Shown: positions 42,043 through 51,452, numbered from the stretch's first letter. The stretch is 52,193 nucleotides of DNA from Nitrospirota bacterium (GCA_016208915.1 JACQXE010000024.1:1-52193), one strand, 5' to 3'. The notes: a model not told the origin generated them from the letters alone. Numbers and translations are program-made.

Positions 42043-43128
42043 TTATACATTGAATCTGAAATTGATTATATCTCCGTCTTTTACCGCGTAGGTCTTACCC
42101 TCAAGCCTGAGAAGGCCTTTCTCACGGACACCAGCCATATTGCCGTGGGCAGTGAAGTCATCGAATGAAACAACTTCTGCCCTGATAAATCCCCGCTCAA
42201 TGTCAGAATGTATCTTGCCTGCTGCTCTTTGGGCGTCTGTTCCTTTCTGAATCGTCCATGCCCTCACCTCATCCTCGCCTACGGTGAGGAATGAAATAAG
42301 TCCCAAGAGTTCATATGAAACATGAATTAGCTTATTTAAGGCAGGCTCTGTTATCCTTAGGTCTTCGAGAAATGCCTTTGCCTCTTCAGGAGAAAGCTGT
42401 GCTATCTCCATCTCTATCTTTCCGCAGAGGCTTAATACGTTAACCTGTCTGCCTTTAAAAAATGCCTGAATCTCTGAAGTTGTTTCCTTGATTTTTTCAG
42501 GATTCAAATCCTTTTCTGCTATATTCACTACCACCACCATTGGTTTTATTGACATGAACTGGAGGTGTTTCATTGTCTTTTGTTCTTCCTCTGAAAAATC
42601 GATATCTCTTAAGGACATCTCTTTTTCCAACGCTTCTTTACACTTAGCGAGGAGTCTCTTTTCTGACTCATCAGGCTTTTTCCCTCTTTTCATTCCCTGC
42701 TCCATCTTCTCAAGCCTTTTTTCGACGAGCTCCAGATCCCCGAATATCATCTCCATCTCCACAGTCTCTGCATCACGCGATGGATTAACATTTCCTATGG
42801 GATGAATTATGGATTCATCTTCGAACCCCCTCACAACATGCACAAGGGCATCAGCATCTTTTATAAGATCAAAGACCTTTCTGTTCTGCTCTGTATCTCC
42901 TTTTGTGAGGCCGATGTAGTCTATGTATTCCACTGTTGCATGGGTTGTCTTTTTGGGCTTATAAATCTCAGAGAGTTTTTCTATCCTTGAATCAGGAACT
43001 TTTACGACTCCAAGATGTGGATCTGCCGTTACTGTGGGATAGATTGTTGTCTCAATGTTTAAGCCTGTCAGAGCATTAAAGATTGTTGTCTTACCAGAAT
43101 TTGAAAGTCCAATAATAGCTATCTTCAT
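42043..43128 (-). CDS. ychF: YchF-type GTPase/ATPase
   Basis: An Obg-related P-loop NTPase that binds ribosomes, often preferring ATP. It is 361 residues. The P-loop is IIGLSNSGKTTIFNAL, with Ser-Asn-Ser where most YchF have Pro-Asn-Val. ADPHLGVVKVPD, EYIDYIGLTKG, and HVVRGFEDE follow; a coiled-coil arm lies at about 130-200. The TGS-like C-terminus ends KTYAVKDGDIINFRFNV. Monocistronic; upstream, 43129-43395, has no gene but repeat copy C. Converges on DUF488. Confidence 0.93.
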   Translation of the reverse strand: MKIAIIGLSNSGKTTIFNALTGLNIETTIYPTVTADPHLGVVKVPDSRIEKLSEIYKPKKTTHATVEYIDYIGLTKGDTEQNRKVFDLIKDADALVHVVRGFEDESIIHPIGNVNPSRDAETVEMEMIFGDLELVEKRLEKMEQGMKRGKKPDESEKRLLAKCKEALEKEMSLRDIDFSEEEQKTMKHLQFMSIKPMVVVVNIAEKDLNPEKIKETTSEIQAFFKGRQVNVLSLCGKIEMEIAQLSPEEAKAFLEDLRITEPALNKLIHVSYELLGLISFLTVGEDEVRAWTIQKGTDAQRAAGKIHSDIERGFIRAEVVSFDDFTAHGNMAGVREKGLLRLEGKTYAVKDGDIINFRFNV

Positions 43129-43158
43129 GTTATCTCCTTAATTTGTAAAAGACATACA

Positions 43159-43286
43159 AAGAGAGCTTATAGCATTCTCTCTCATTCTCAGGCTTTGCCC
43201 TCCGAGGATTTTGCCTCTTTATTTTAATAAAAACTTATTGTTGGAATATCAGCAAAATAAACCGTTCAAATGCTATACCCTCTCTT
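43159..43286 (-). repeat. Structured intergenic element, copy C (minus orientation)
   Basis: Arms AAGAGAGCTTATAGCATT (43159-43176) and AATGCTATACCCTCTCTT (43269-43286) pair at 16 of 18 positions. Read on minus: TTTGAACGGT, hairpin CGGT-TTATTTT-GCTG (two wobble pairs), GATATTCC, GAGGCAAAATCCTCGGAGG, and GAGAATGAGAGAGAA. It lies between the divergent ychF and the next gene. Confidence 0.85.
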
Positions 43287-43395
43287 GCTCAGAGGATCAG
43301 GGAAACAATTAAACATTGTAACATAACTGCTTCGTAGACATTCTGGTATAATAAAATTTCAAATATTTAAAGTTTTTAAACAGGAGACACTGCAT

Positions 43396-43860
43396 ATGGC
43401 AAAGGAGATTCACAAAGATTTTTTCATACGCTATCACGCAGCAATATTCAAGGCCCTTGGGCTTGATGCAGTAAAACTCAATGTGAAGATAGGGAATATA
43501 ATTGCCACGGAATGGCTTAATAGCCTTGAAAAGAAACCAGAAACCCTCGAAGAATTAAGAGGCGCCCTCGAATCTTTTTTGAACAATGAACTGAGGTTTT
43601 CGCGCGACCCTAAAATAAAAATATATGCTGACGGAAGGGTTGAAGTGGATATCAAAAGATGTCATATATGCGATGCAAATGAACTGCTCAGGGGAAAGGG
43701 TGAGGAAATTGTCCCTATATGCCCTGTCTCTCAGGTCGTAAAATCTGTCTTAAGCCGCGGCATTCAGGGGTATAATGTAAATCTGTACGATCCGACCAAG
43801 AACGGCAGGATTGGTGAATGCATTTTAAATTTCAAAATGTTCAAAAAACCAGGGAGATAA
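43396..43860 (+). CDS. Unknown 154-residue protein with CxxC
   Basis: I do not recognise this protein. It is 154 residues, soluble, with no signal or helix-only membrane segment. The N-terminal half is helical (FFIRYHAAIFKALGLDAVKL, ETLEELRGALESFLNNEL); then comes a beta stretch (KIKIYADGRVEVDIK), then CHICDANELLRGKGEEIVPICPVSQVV, seen from CHICDAN to ICPVSQ, with cysteines at about 93, 96 and 113, and another in GECILNF. The Cys pattern suggests a zinc or cluster site and is distantly like V4R-type sensors. GGAGA lies 11 bases before the ATG. It stands alone; the next gene converges on it. Confidence 0.6.
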   Translation: MAKEIHKDFFIRYHAAIFKALGLDAVKLNVKIGNIIATEWLNSLEKKPETLEELRGALESFLNNELRFSRDPKIKIYADGRVEVDIKRCHICDANELLRGKGEEIVPICPVSQVVKSVLSRGIQGYNVNLYDPTKNGRIGECILNFKMFKKPGR

Positions 43861-43947
43861 TTCTGCAGGATAATTGAACTTGATATTCCCTTTGGCTTGC
43901 AGAGGGGAGGTTCCTTAAAAAACAATAGCTCTATAAAGATAAAAATT

Positions 43948-46134
43948 CTATCGATTTGTCTCTTGCCCAGTTTTACTTTGCTTAGTTTTTTTTATCTCAT
44001 AGACCTTAGTTAGGTTGTTACGGATAATTGGTTCAGCCGGATTTAATCTTGTTGCCATCTGAAGATGCTCAATAGCTTTATCCGTCAAACCCAAATCCGC
44101 ATAAATATTTCCTAGATTATTATGAGCCTCAGCGTCATCTGGATTTAATGCTAACGTAATCTGGTACTGATTAATAGCTTTATCTATCCATCCCTTTTTC
44201 CTATAGACAATCCCTATGTTGTTATGAGCTTCAGCATAATCTGGATTTAGTGTTAAGGCAATCTGATACTGTTCGATTGCTTTATCCGTCAAACCCAAAT
44301 CCGCATAAACAATTCCTATATTGTTATGAGCTTCAGCAAATTCAGGTTTTAATCTTATAGCAATCTGATACTGTTCAATGGCTTCAACTATCAGACCTTT
44401 CTTTCGATAGACCACCCCGAGATTAGAATGGGCATCAGCATAATCTGGATTTAGTGTTAAGGCAATCTGATACTGCTCTATCGCCTGATCTGAAAACCCC
44501 TTTTTATCAAAGGCATTTCCAAAATTGTTATGAGCTTCAGCATAATCTGGGTTTAGAGTTAAGGCAATCTGGTACTGTTTGATTGCCTCATCTATTAATC
44601 CTTTTTCCTTATAGACTACCCCGAGATTATTATGTCCTCTTGCTTTTTGGGGAGACTTTAATATCACATCTTCCCACAAAGTCAATTCATTCTGCCAAAC
44701 AGTATTCCTCGCATAAGCAGCACCAGAAAGGGCAATAATTATTAATGCAAATAAGGGTATAAATATCTTTTCTGCCTTTTGCCATTTGCTTTTGAGTTTC
44801 TCTATCATAATAAATATAGAAGTTGCTATTGCTACAAAAGCTCCTACGGAAGGCAGATATACTCTTTGTTCAAATATCACATCCCTTATCGGTATTATGC
44901 TTGACTCAACTGATAATGTTATGAAGAACAAGAAGATGCCAAAGGAAAGAAGACGGGAAGAAAGTTTCGAGTTTCGAGTTTCGAGTTTCGAGTTGGGATA
45001 ATTTGAACTGGAGACTTTAAATTGTGATTTGCATAACAGATATACAGCTAAGCATAATATTGATAACAAGAACAGAAAAGAAATAAGCACTGACGGTGTA
45101 AACAGTGAATGATATATCGGATAGTCATAATCAAGGTTCTGATTTATCGGCAGGAATATAAGCCTTATGTATGTTGTTATTACCCTCATCTCTGTCATTA
45201 GGTAATCCCATCGTGAGATATCCTGTGTCTCCCTTGCCTGCTCACTCAGATCTGAAATTATATCTCCCAAAGGCTTGTCCGTACCTATCATGCTTAATGG
45301 AATAATGATTATGGTTAGAAGAAAAGGCATGAGAACAAGAAGCTTTTTCTTAAGCGTAGATTTGAAGAATGTAAACTCATAAAGGACTATTATTATCGGA
45401 AGAGTGAAGGCTATTTCTTTTGTCATCATGGCAAGAACAGCAGAAAGAAGAGAAAGGAAATAGAAGATTAAGGTTAAGGCCAAGGTTGAGTTTCTCTTAA
45501 CCTCAACCTCAACCTGTTTTTGCCCCGCAAGTCTGCCTTTGACATAGAGAACCATCGAAAAAAGATAAAACATCGTTGCAAGCGATGTAACCCTCTGTAC
45601 TATATAAGTAACTGCCTGCGTCTGAATCGGGTGGGCTACGAAAAAAAGAGCGGAAAAAAGAGGGATGAATTGTAACCCCCCTCTGTCCCCCCTTAAATTA
45701 AGGGGGGATGAAGGGGGGTTATGACTGCTGATAGCTGAAAGCTGACTGCTGAAAAAAGGCGTGTTAAATGTCAGTCTCACAAAGAAATATACAAGTATTG
45801 CATTGATAATATGTATTGCAAGGTTAACTATGTGATAGCCTGTTACATCAAGCATTCCAAAATGATAGTTCAAGGCAAAGGTGAGATAGCCTATGAAACG
45901 CCGGGGATTATATTCATAGCCCTTTGAAGATGAGATGAAGTTATCAAGATGTTTTATTGAAGGGTTATCAACAATATTGGGTTCATCATCAAAGACAAAC
46001 GGCACATTGAATGTGTTTGAATAGGCGATTAAACCCACTACTGCTATGAGAAGAAGATGAAAAATCAGATTGTTTTGATAAAGAAATGCTGAAGATATTC
46101 TTGCTGTATTTGTTATGGTTTTATCTTCTCGCAA
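43948..46134 (-). CDS. TPR-repeat membrane protein, TMTC-like (GT-C fold)
   Basis: A 728-residue protein: about ten membrane helices in the N-terminal two-thirds, with NVPFVFDDEPNIVDNPSIK in the first outer loop (the DDE/FDDE acidic pair of GT-C transferases), then six or so TPR units from about residue 495. The TPRs are near-identical (AEAHNNIGIVYRKKGWIDKA, IEQYQIALTLNPDY) and continue to NNLTKVYEIKK. The family includes protein O-mannosyltransferase-like proteins, so surface glycosylation is a guess. Two in-frame repeat inserts are in extracytoplasmic or loop parts (FFSSQLSAISSHNPPSSPLN... and NSKLETRNSKLSSR). Separated from ruvB by 29 bases. Confidence 0.82.
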   Translation of the reverse strand: MREDKTITNTARISSAFLYQNNLIFHLLLIAVVGLIAYSNTFNVPFVFDDEPNIVDNPSIKHLDNFISSSKGYEYNPRRFIGYLTFALNYHFGMLDVTGYHIVNLAIHIINAILVYFFVRLTFNTPFFSSQLSAISSHNPPSSPLNLRGDRGGLQFIPLFSALFFVAHPIQTQAVTYIVQRVTSLATMFYLFSMVLYVKGRLAGQKQVEVEVKRNSTLALTLIFYFLSLLSAVLAMMTKEIAFTLPIIIVLYEFTFFKSTLKKKLLVLMPFLLTIIIIPLSMIGTDKPLGDIISDLSEQARETQDISRWDYLMTEMRVITTYIRLIFLPINQNLDYDYPIYHSLFTPSVLISFLFLLSILCLAVYLLCKSQFKVSSSNYPNSKLETRNSKLSSRLLSFGIFLFFITLSVESSIIPIRDVIFEQRVYLPSVGAFVAIATSIFIMIEKLKSKWQKAEKIFIPLFALIIIALSGAAYARNTVWQNELTLWEDVILKSPQKARGHNNLGVVYKEKGLIDEAIKQYQIALTLNPDYAEAHNNFGNAFDKKGFSDQAIEQYQIALTLNPDYADAHSNLGVVYRKKGLIVEAIEQYQIAIRLKPEFAEAHNNIGIVYADLGLTDKAIEQYQIALTLNPDYAEAHNNIGIVYRKKGWIDKAINQYQITLALNPDDAEAHNNLGNIYADLGLTDKAIEHLQMATRLNPAEPIIRNNLTKVYEIKKTKQSKTGQETNR
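44964..44993. repeat. 'gtttcga' tandem repeat in the TPR protein
   Basis: Four units of GTTTCGA in a row, coding (minus) NSKLETRNSKL in frame. A short tandem tract with a seven-base unit, so copy-number change would shift the frame. Confidence 0.85.
45673..45757. repeat. Two adjoining dispersed repeats in the TPR protein
   Basis: 45673-45720 is a CCCCCC...GGGGGG inverted repeat centred on CCTTAAATTAAGG; 45721-45757 has TGCTGATAGCTGAAAGCTGA. Together they code FFSSQLSAISSHNPPSSPLN and LRGDRGGLQ in frame, in a loop between two membrane helices. The families match tonB/pbpC and spoIID copies. Confidence 0.88.
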
Positions 46135-46163
46135 GGTTTTCTGTATTTTTATTTATATCTTGC

Positions 46164-47189
46164 TCAGAACAGTCCTGCTGGAATATTTACCCCAAGATGC
46201 TGGAATGCAAGTTTTGTGGCGAATCTGCCGCGCGGAGTCCTTTCGAGAAAACCTTCCTGCAGAAGATAGGGCTCGTACACGTCCTCAATGGTCTCTTTAT
46301 CCTCTCTCATGGCTGCTGAGATAGTGTCCACACCCACGGGTCCCCCGTTGAATTTCTCTATTATTGTTAAAAGGAGCTTCCTGTCTATCTCATCAAGTCC
46401 TTTTTCGTCAACATCGAGGGCTGTCAGCGACTCTTTTGTTATATTCAGATCAATCTCGCCATTACCCTTTACCTGCGCAAAGTCCCTGATCCTTCTTAGC
46501 AGTCTGTTTGCTATTCTCGGTGTGCCGCGAGAACGCGTTGCAATCTCAATGGCAGCATTATCTTTGATCTCTATCCCGAGGATCTGGGCAGACCTCAGTA
46601 CTATTTTTTTTAGCTCTAAGGGGTCGTAGAATTCCAGCCTGTTTATAACTCCAAACCTGTCTCTTAAAGGAGAGGTAAGCAGCCCTGTCCTTGTTGTTGC
46701 CCCGATTAATGTGAATTTTGGCAGGTTGAGTTTTAAAATCCTTGCATTTGGTCCCTGCCCGATGATTATGTCGAGCTGATAATCTTCCATTGCAGGATAA
46801 AGGACTTCTTCAACGATCCTCGGCAGGCGATGGATCTCATCTATGAAGAGTATGTCAAAGTCTGACAGATTGGTTAGTATCGCAGCAAGGTCCCCCGGCC
46901 TTTCAAGGACAGGTCCTGATGTTGACCTGATGTTGACCTTAAGTTCGTTTGCTATTATTGTTGCGAGTGTTGTTTTGCCTAATCCGGGCGGACCGCAAAA
47001 CAGCACGTGATCTAATGGCTCATTCCTCTGTTTTGTTGCAGTAATAAATACCTTAAGGTTTTTTTTTAGTTTTTCCTGTCCTACAAAATCGATGAATGTT
47101 TTTGGCCTGAGATTAAGCTCATACGATGCGTCTTCCTGTTTTATGTCAGGGTTTAATGGACTGTCTGAGGGATTGTCTTTGTGGATCAT
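46164..47189 (-). CDS. ruvB: Holliday junction branch migration ATPase
   Basis: AAA+ motor of the RuvAB complex. It is 341 residues. [19 protein letters not shown] at the start, Walker [12 protein letters not shown], Walker [13 protein letters not shown], sensor-1 GATTRTGLL, and [17 protein letters not shown] at the end are all present and typical. It begins six bases after ruvA, which itself overlaps smc. ruvC is not in the window. Confidence 0.96.
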   Translation of the reverse strand: MIHKDNPSDSPLNPDIKQEDASYELNLRPKTFIDFVGQEKLKKNLKVFITATKQRNEPLDHVLFCGPPGLGKTTLATIIANELKVNIRSTSGPVLERPGDLAAILTNLSDFDILFIDEIHRLPRIVEEVLYPAMEDYQLDIIIGQGPNARILKLNLPKFTLIGATTRTGLLTSPLRDRFGVINRLEFYDPLELKKIVLRSAQILGIEIKDNAAIEIATRSRGTPRIANRLLRRIRDFAQVKGNGEIDLNITKESLTALDVDEKGLDEIDRKLLLTIIEKFNGGPVGVDTISAAMREDKETIEDVYEPYLLQEGFLERTPRGRFATKLAFQHLGVNIPAGLF

Positions 47190-47195
47190 ATATTT

Positions 47196-47780
47196 TTAGT
47201 TTTCGGGCGCTGCGTTTCCTGTAAGATATTTTAACGATTCTTTTAAAAGATTTTCTATGTCTCGATATCCTTTTTTATATGCCATTTCAAGGGACTCTTT
47301 CGCAACAGGTTTTTTATATCCAAGATTGACGAGCGCCGAGAGGGTATCATCAAAGATCCTGTCCTTAGGCTTTTCTGAGGAAGGCAGTTTCTCCCTGAGT
47401 TCAAGTATCAGCCTGTGCGCTGTTTTTTTGCCGAGGCCGGGTATCCTGCACAGGAGGGCAACATCCTCTGCCTCTAATGCACGGATGAAGTCATCATAGG
47501 ATATGCCGGAGAGGATATTCAATGCCATTTTCGGACCTATACCTGTTATGCCGAGGAGCGTGGTAAATATTTTTTTTTCATCCTCTGTATCAAACCCATA
47601 CAATTGGAGCGCGTCTTCTCGGACATGCGTATGGATATGTAAAAACACATTGCTCCCTTCCTCTGGAAGGTTTGAAAGAATACTGACAGGGACATTCACA
47701 TGATAGCCGACCCCATTAACCTCTATAATTACATTCTCAGGTCTTCTTGAGATGAGCCGTCCTCTTAATGAGCCAATCAT
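47196..47780 (-). CDS. ruvA: Holliday junction DNA-binding protein
   Basis: Binds Holliday junctions as a tetramer and loads RuvB. It is 194 residues, normal length. MIGSLRGRLISRRPENVIIEV opens it (from MIGSLRGRL); LLGITGIGPKMALNILSGI and RIPGLGKKTAHRLILELREKL are the two helix-hairpin-helix motifs; the C-terminal RuvB-binding domain starts near DTLSALVNLGY. Its ATG overlaps the smc stop by four bases, so smc-ruvA-ruvB are coupled. Confidence 0.96.
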   Translation of the reverse strand: MIGSLRGRLISRRPENVIIEVNGVGYHVNVPVSILSNLPEEGSNVFLHIHTHVREDALQLYGFDTEDEKKIFTTLLGITGIGPKMALNILSGISYDDFIRALEAEDVALLCRIPGLGKKTAHRLILELREKLPSSEKPKDRIFDDTLSALVNLGYKKPVAKESLEMAYKKGYRDIENLLKESLKYLTGNAAPEN

Positions 47781-50700
47781 GCCTCAGCAAGCTGCATCGA
47801 GATAACCTTTGATACGCCTGGTTCCTCCATTGTTATGCCGTAGATATAATCAGACGCCTCCATTGTTATTCTGTTATGCGTTATCACGATGAACTGTATG
47901 TCCTTTGAAAGTTCCCTTAACATCTTTATGAATCTTTCTGTGTTTGAGTCGTCCAGCGGGGCATCTGCCTCATCAAGTATGCACAGAGGAGTTGGTTTTA
48001 TGAGAAAACTTGCAAACAACAATGACAATGCAGTTAGCGCCTGTTCACCGCCTGAAAGGGAAAGTATGTTCTGGTTCTTTTTGCCCGGAGGCTGTGCAAT
48101 GATATCAATGCCTGTTTCAAGTATATTGTTTTCGTCTGTCATTAAAAGTTCTGCCCTTCCGCCTCCGAACAGCGCAATGAATACCTCTGAGAATTTCAAT
48201 TTGAGATCCTCGAATGCTTCCCTTAGCTTTTTCTTTGTTGTGCTGTTTATCTTTGATATTGCCTCTTCAAGCTCGGCTATCGCTTTATTGAGATCCTCCT
48301 GCTGCTTTGAGAGGAATTCATATCGCGAGCTAAGTTCTTCGTATTCTTCAAGTGTCCCGAGGTTTACAGGGCCTAATTCTTGTATCTTTGTCCTGAGTTC
48401 GTTGAGACGCTCTTCATCCTCAGGGAGCAGAGGCTCTACGCTCAATGTCTCTATCTCTGTTCCGAAATTTACTCTTATGTTTTCCCTGAGGTTCTCGATT
48501 TTTAATCTGTGTTCAGCCCGCTCAACATCGAGTTCTGAAATCCTTGCTGAGAGAGTGTCTATCTCATGCCTTAAGGCCTTGATTGCCCGCTCATAAGAGA
48601 GGATCTGCTGATTTTCATGTTCGAGTTCTTCCTTTATTACTGAGATGTCTTCCCTGAGTCCATCTGCATGGAGTACCAGCCCTTCGATCTTTTTTTCGTT
48701 TTCAGTTGCTTCTGCCTGCTTCTGTGTTATGCGTTCATTTACTGATATCATCTCTTCACTAAGGAGAGAATTTTTATGCAGTAGCTCTTCTATAGCGCTG
48801 CTTACTGCATCTTTTTCTTTCTGTACAGACTCCAGTCTTTCCTTATTCGATGTTATTGAGAGTCTGAAGTCTGTTGTTGAAGTGCGGTAATCTTCGTAGG
48901 CTGCTTTCTTCTGGCTTATCTCTTCCGTTAGTTCTGTCATCTCTTTCTCTGTGGCATTCTTTCTCGATTCGCCAGAGCCTATTTGAGATTCTCTTTCTTG
49001 TGCCATATTTTTGATGGATTCTTTCTCTTTTGAAATCTCTTCAAGTTCTATTGATAAATATGCGAGTTTTTTGTCTATCCTCTCCTTTTCTTCCTGATAA
49101 TTCTCAGCGGTTAGATTGGAGAGGGACATCTCTTTCTCAGTATTGATAATAGCTGCTTCGATATCCCTGATGCCTGATTCCTTGTCTGATAGTTCCTGCT
49201 GCAGCCTGTTCAGATCTTCCTGCATACGGTCTATAGAATCCTTATTTTTTCCTATAGAGCCCTCGATCTCTCTTATCTCCCTTTTTCGTCTCAGGACGCC
49301 CTTGCCCTCTCCACCGATGACTGCACCGGATGATTCAACTATATCTCCGTCAAGTGTAACAAACAACTGCCTGTTCCCTGAAGCCCGGATCAGCAAGGCT
49401 GTTTTTAGATCCTTTACTATCAGAATGCTCTTCAGAAGATTTTTTGCTATATCTGAAAATTCATTATCCACCTTTACGAAATCTATTGCCCTGCCGATTA
49501 TGCCTTCCGGGATATCTGATATGTCTTCAGTTGTTTCAGGACTTAGCGGCATAAATGCAATTCTGCCGATGCCTTTCTGTTTTACAGCGCTGACAGCATG
49601 TTCAATATCCTCAACAGATTTCATGATAAATGCATTAACCTTTTCTGAAAGGGCATTTTCGATCGCCCTCTCATAATCAGGGTCGACATTTATAATGTCT
49701 GACAGCGTTGAAATAATATGAAGGTTAGCTGCCTCTGAGAGTATCTCGCGGGTTGGCGCATCAAGGACCAGTTCTTTTAATGACTCCAGGCGGGATATAT
49801 TGGACGCAAGCGCCCCCTTCGTGTCAGACAGTTTATTTCTGAGATCCTCAATCTTTTCTCTTATGACTGAAAGTTCTGATGTGCATACCGCTTTTTTTTC
49901 GTTGAACAGAAGAATCTCATTATTTTTGTTCCTGAGAGAACGCTCTACGTCCTTGATCGAGGATTCTGTCTGGTTAAGCTGTATTCTCGAATCCTCAGAT
50001 TCTTTGATTATCGCGGCCTCTTTCCTGTTCAGCCCCTCAAATGAGTCCTGCATCCTGTTTAATTCATTTTTCAGGCTGCTTAACTCTTCTGACATCCTGA
50101 ATATCTCTCTCCTTCTTGACTCTATAAAGTCATTTTTTTCTTCGAGATCATTTTCCAGCGACTCAATAAGATCGTTATTCGATTTGAGTTTATTCTGGAG
50201 TTCTTCTATATCGGAAGAGAGTTTTGCCTCAATGCTGTTAAGTTCTTCCTGCTTTTCAGAAAGTCCTGTCCTTTTAATCTCGAACTCGTCTTTCTGTGAA
50301 TGCAGCTTTAGGAGGTATTCTTTAAGATTGTCCTTTTCTGTTTTCGATACGGCAATTAATTTTTCGATATCAGCTATTGACTTTTCAGCCTCTCTGAATT
50401 CCTGCTGAAGCTTCTCAAGCGATTTCTCTTTCTCGAGATGCTCAATGCGTTCTTTTTCTCCAGAGGTTTCGATCTTTGCGAGTTCTGCCCTTTTTATCGT
50501 CTCTGTTTCCTTCAGGGCATTATATTCAGAAAGTATCCTTTCCAATGATTCTCTCAGTGTCTGGTGTTCCTGTTTTGCAATCTTCAGTTCGATCGCATGC
50601 ATTTCTGACGAGAGTTTTTTATATCTCTCTGCCTTTTTGGCCTGACGGTCGAGAGAGTTTATCTGCCTTTTTATCTCTGCGACAATGTCGTTTATTCTCT

Positions 50701-51277
50701 GCAAATTCAGTCTTGATGAATCGAGCTTTGCCTGTGCCTCTGTGCGCCTCACTTTGTATTTCATGACGCCGGCGACTTCTTCGATGAGAAATCTCCTGTC
50801 CTGAGGTTTAGAGCTGAGTATTGCTGCTATACGGTTCTGTTCAAGTATCGAATAACTCTTAACCTCAAGCCCTGTGTCGAGAAACAGGTCTTTTATATCC
50901 TTTAACCTGCAGGGTGTCCTGTTTGCAAGATATTCGCTTTCGCCCGACCTGTACAGCCTTCTTGTCACGGCTGTCAGATCATGCGGGTTATCTCCGTTGC
51001 CCTGCGTGGGATCACCGAGTCCGGACATAATGAGGGTGACCTCTGCCAGTCCCTTAGGCTTTTTTGAGGCAGAGCCGTTGAATATCACTTCCTCCATCTT
51101 TTCGCCTCTCAGGCTTTTTGCGCTCTGTTCACCAAGCACCCACCGGAACGAATCGACCACATTGCTTTTCCCGCATCCATTGGGACCGACAATGCATGTT
51201 ATGCCGGGATGGAGGCTGAACGCAGTTCTGTCAGAGAAAGACTTAAATCCTATAAGTTCTATTTTTTCTATGCGCAT
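47777..51277 (-). CDS. smc: Chromosome segregation protein SMC
   Basis: An ABC-type ATPase that folds and separates chromosomes. It is 1166 residues. N-terminal Walker A is GPNGCGKSNVVDSFRWVLGE; coiled coil runs from about 170 to 500 and about 670 to 1000 around a hinge (about 520-640, with GIIGRAIDFVKVDNEF). The C-terminal head has LSGGEQALTALSLLFA and Walker B ILDEADAPLDDSN. Full length. The coding strand of the coiled coil gives long antisense open frames, which are not genes. Upstream of ruvA. Confidence 0.96.
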   Translation of the reverse strand: MRIEKIELIGFKSFSDRTAFSLHPGITCIVGPNGCGKSNVVDSFRWVLGEQSAKSLRGEKMEEVIFNGSASKKPKGLAEVTLIMSGLGDPTQGNGDNPHDLTAVTRRLYRSGESEYLANRTPCRLKDIKDLFLDTGLEVKSYSILEQNRIAAILSSKPQDRRFLIEEVAGVMKYKVRRTEAQAKLDSSRLNLQRINDIVAEIKRQINSLDRQAKKAERYKKLSSEMHAIELKIAKQEHQTLRESLERILSEYNALKETETIKRAELAKIETSGEKERIEHLEKEKSLEKLQQEFREAEKSIADIEKLIAVSKTEKDNLKEYLLKLHSQKDEFEIKRTGLSEKQEELNSIEAKLSSDIEELQNKLKSNNDLIESLENDLEEKNDFIESRRREIFRMSEELSSLKNELNRMQDSFEGLNRKEAAIIKESEDSRIQLNQTESSIKDVERSLRNKNNEILLFNEKKAVCTSELSVIREKIEDLRNKLSDTKGALASNISRLESLKELVLDAPTREILSEAANLHIISTLSDIINVDPDYERAIENALSEKVNAFIMKSVEDIEHAVSAVKQKGIGRIAFMPLSPETTEDISDIPEGIIGRAIDFVKVDNEFSDIAKNLLKSILIVKDLKTALLIRASGNRQLFVTLDGDIVESSGAVIGGEGKGVLRRKREIREIEGSIGKNKDSIDRMQEDLNRLQQELSDKESGIRDIEAAIINTEKEMSLSNLTAENYQEEKERIDKKLAYLSIELEEISKEKESIKNMAQERESQIGSGESRKNATEKEMTELTEEISQKKAAYEDYRTSTTDFRLSITSNKERLESVQKEKDAVSSAIEELLHKNSLLSEEMISVNERITQKQAEATENEKKIEGLVLHADGLREDISVIKEELEHENQQILSYERAIKALRHEIDTLSARISELDVERAEHRLKIENLRENIRVNFGTEIETLSVEPLLPEDEERLNELRTKIQELGPVNLGTLEEYEELSSRYEFLSKQQEDLNKAIAELEEAISKINSTTKKKLREAFEDLKLKFSEVFIALFGGGRAELLMTDENNILETGIDIIAQPPGKKNQNILSLSGGEQALTALSLLFASFLIKPTPLCILDEADAPLDDSNTERFIKMLRELSKDIQFIVITHNRITMEASDYIYGITMEEPGVSKVISMQLAEA

Positions 51278-51417
51278 ACGAAAACAGGTAATTTTTTAAT
51301 TCATGTAGTATACCGTTAAGCCTGTCTTTATGACAAGTAGTTTAATATTACTTCTATTGCTACCAGAAGTTTAGTTGATTAGAATAAAATTATTACAGTT
51401 TTGGATGCCGTATTGAA

Positions 51418-51446
51418 TTGACAAGAAATCCAGAATGTAATATTAT
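51418..51446 (+). promoter_or_regulatory. Consensus sigma-70 promoter for vapBC
   Basis: TTGACA (51418-51423), 17-base spacer, TATTAT (51441-51446). The expected transcription start, about seven bases on, coincides with the vapB ATG at 51453. No ribosome-binding site precedes that ATG, so the message is probably leaderless. Confidence 0.75.
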
Positions 51447-51452
51447 AGAATC

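Noticed and set aside
43948-44640. CRISPR array
   Set aside because: The regular 102-base repeats are translated TPR units with no spacer-repeat alternation; no cas gene is present.
47889-50645. Long plus-strand open frames opposite smc (up to 235 codons)
   Set aside because: They mirror the coiled-coil codons of SMC, are rich in Ser/Leu/Phe, and match no known protein; the minus-strand gene is certain.
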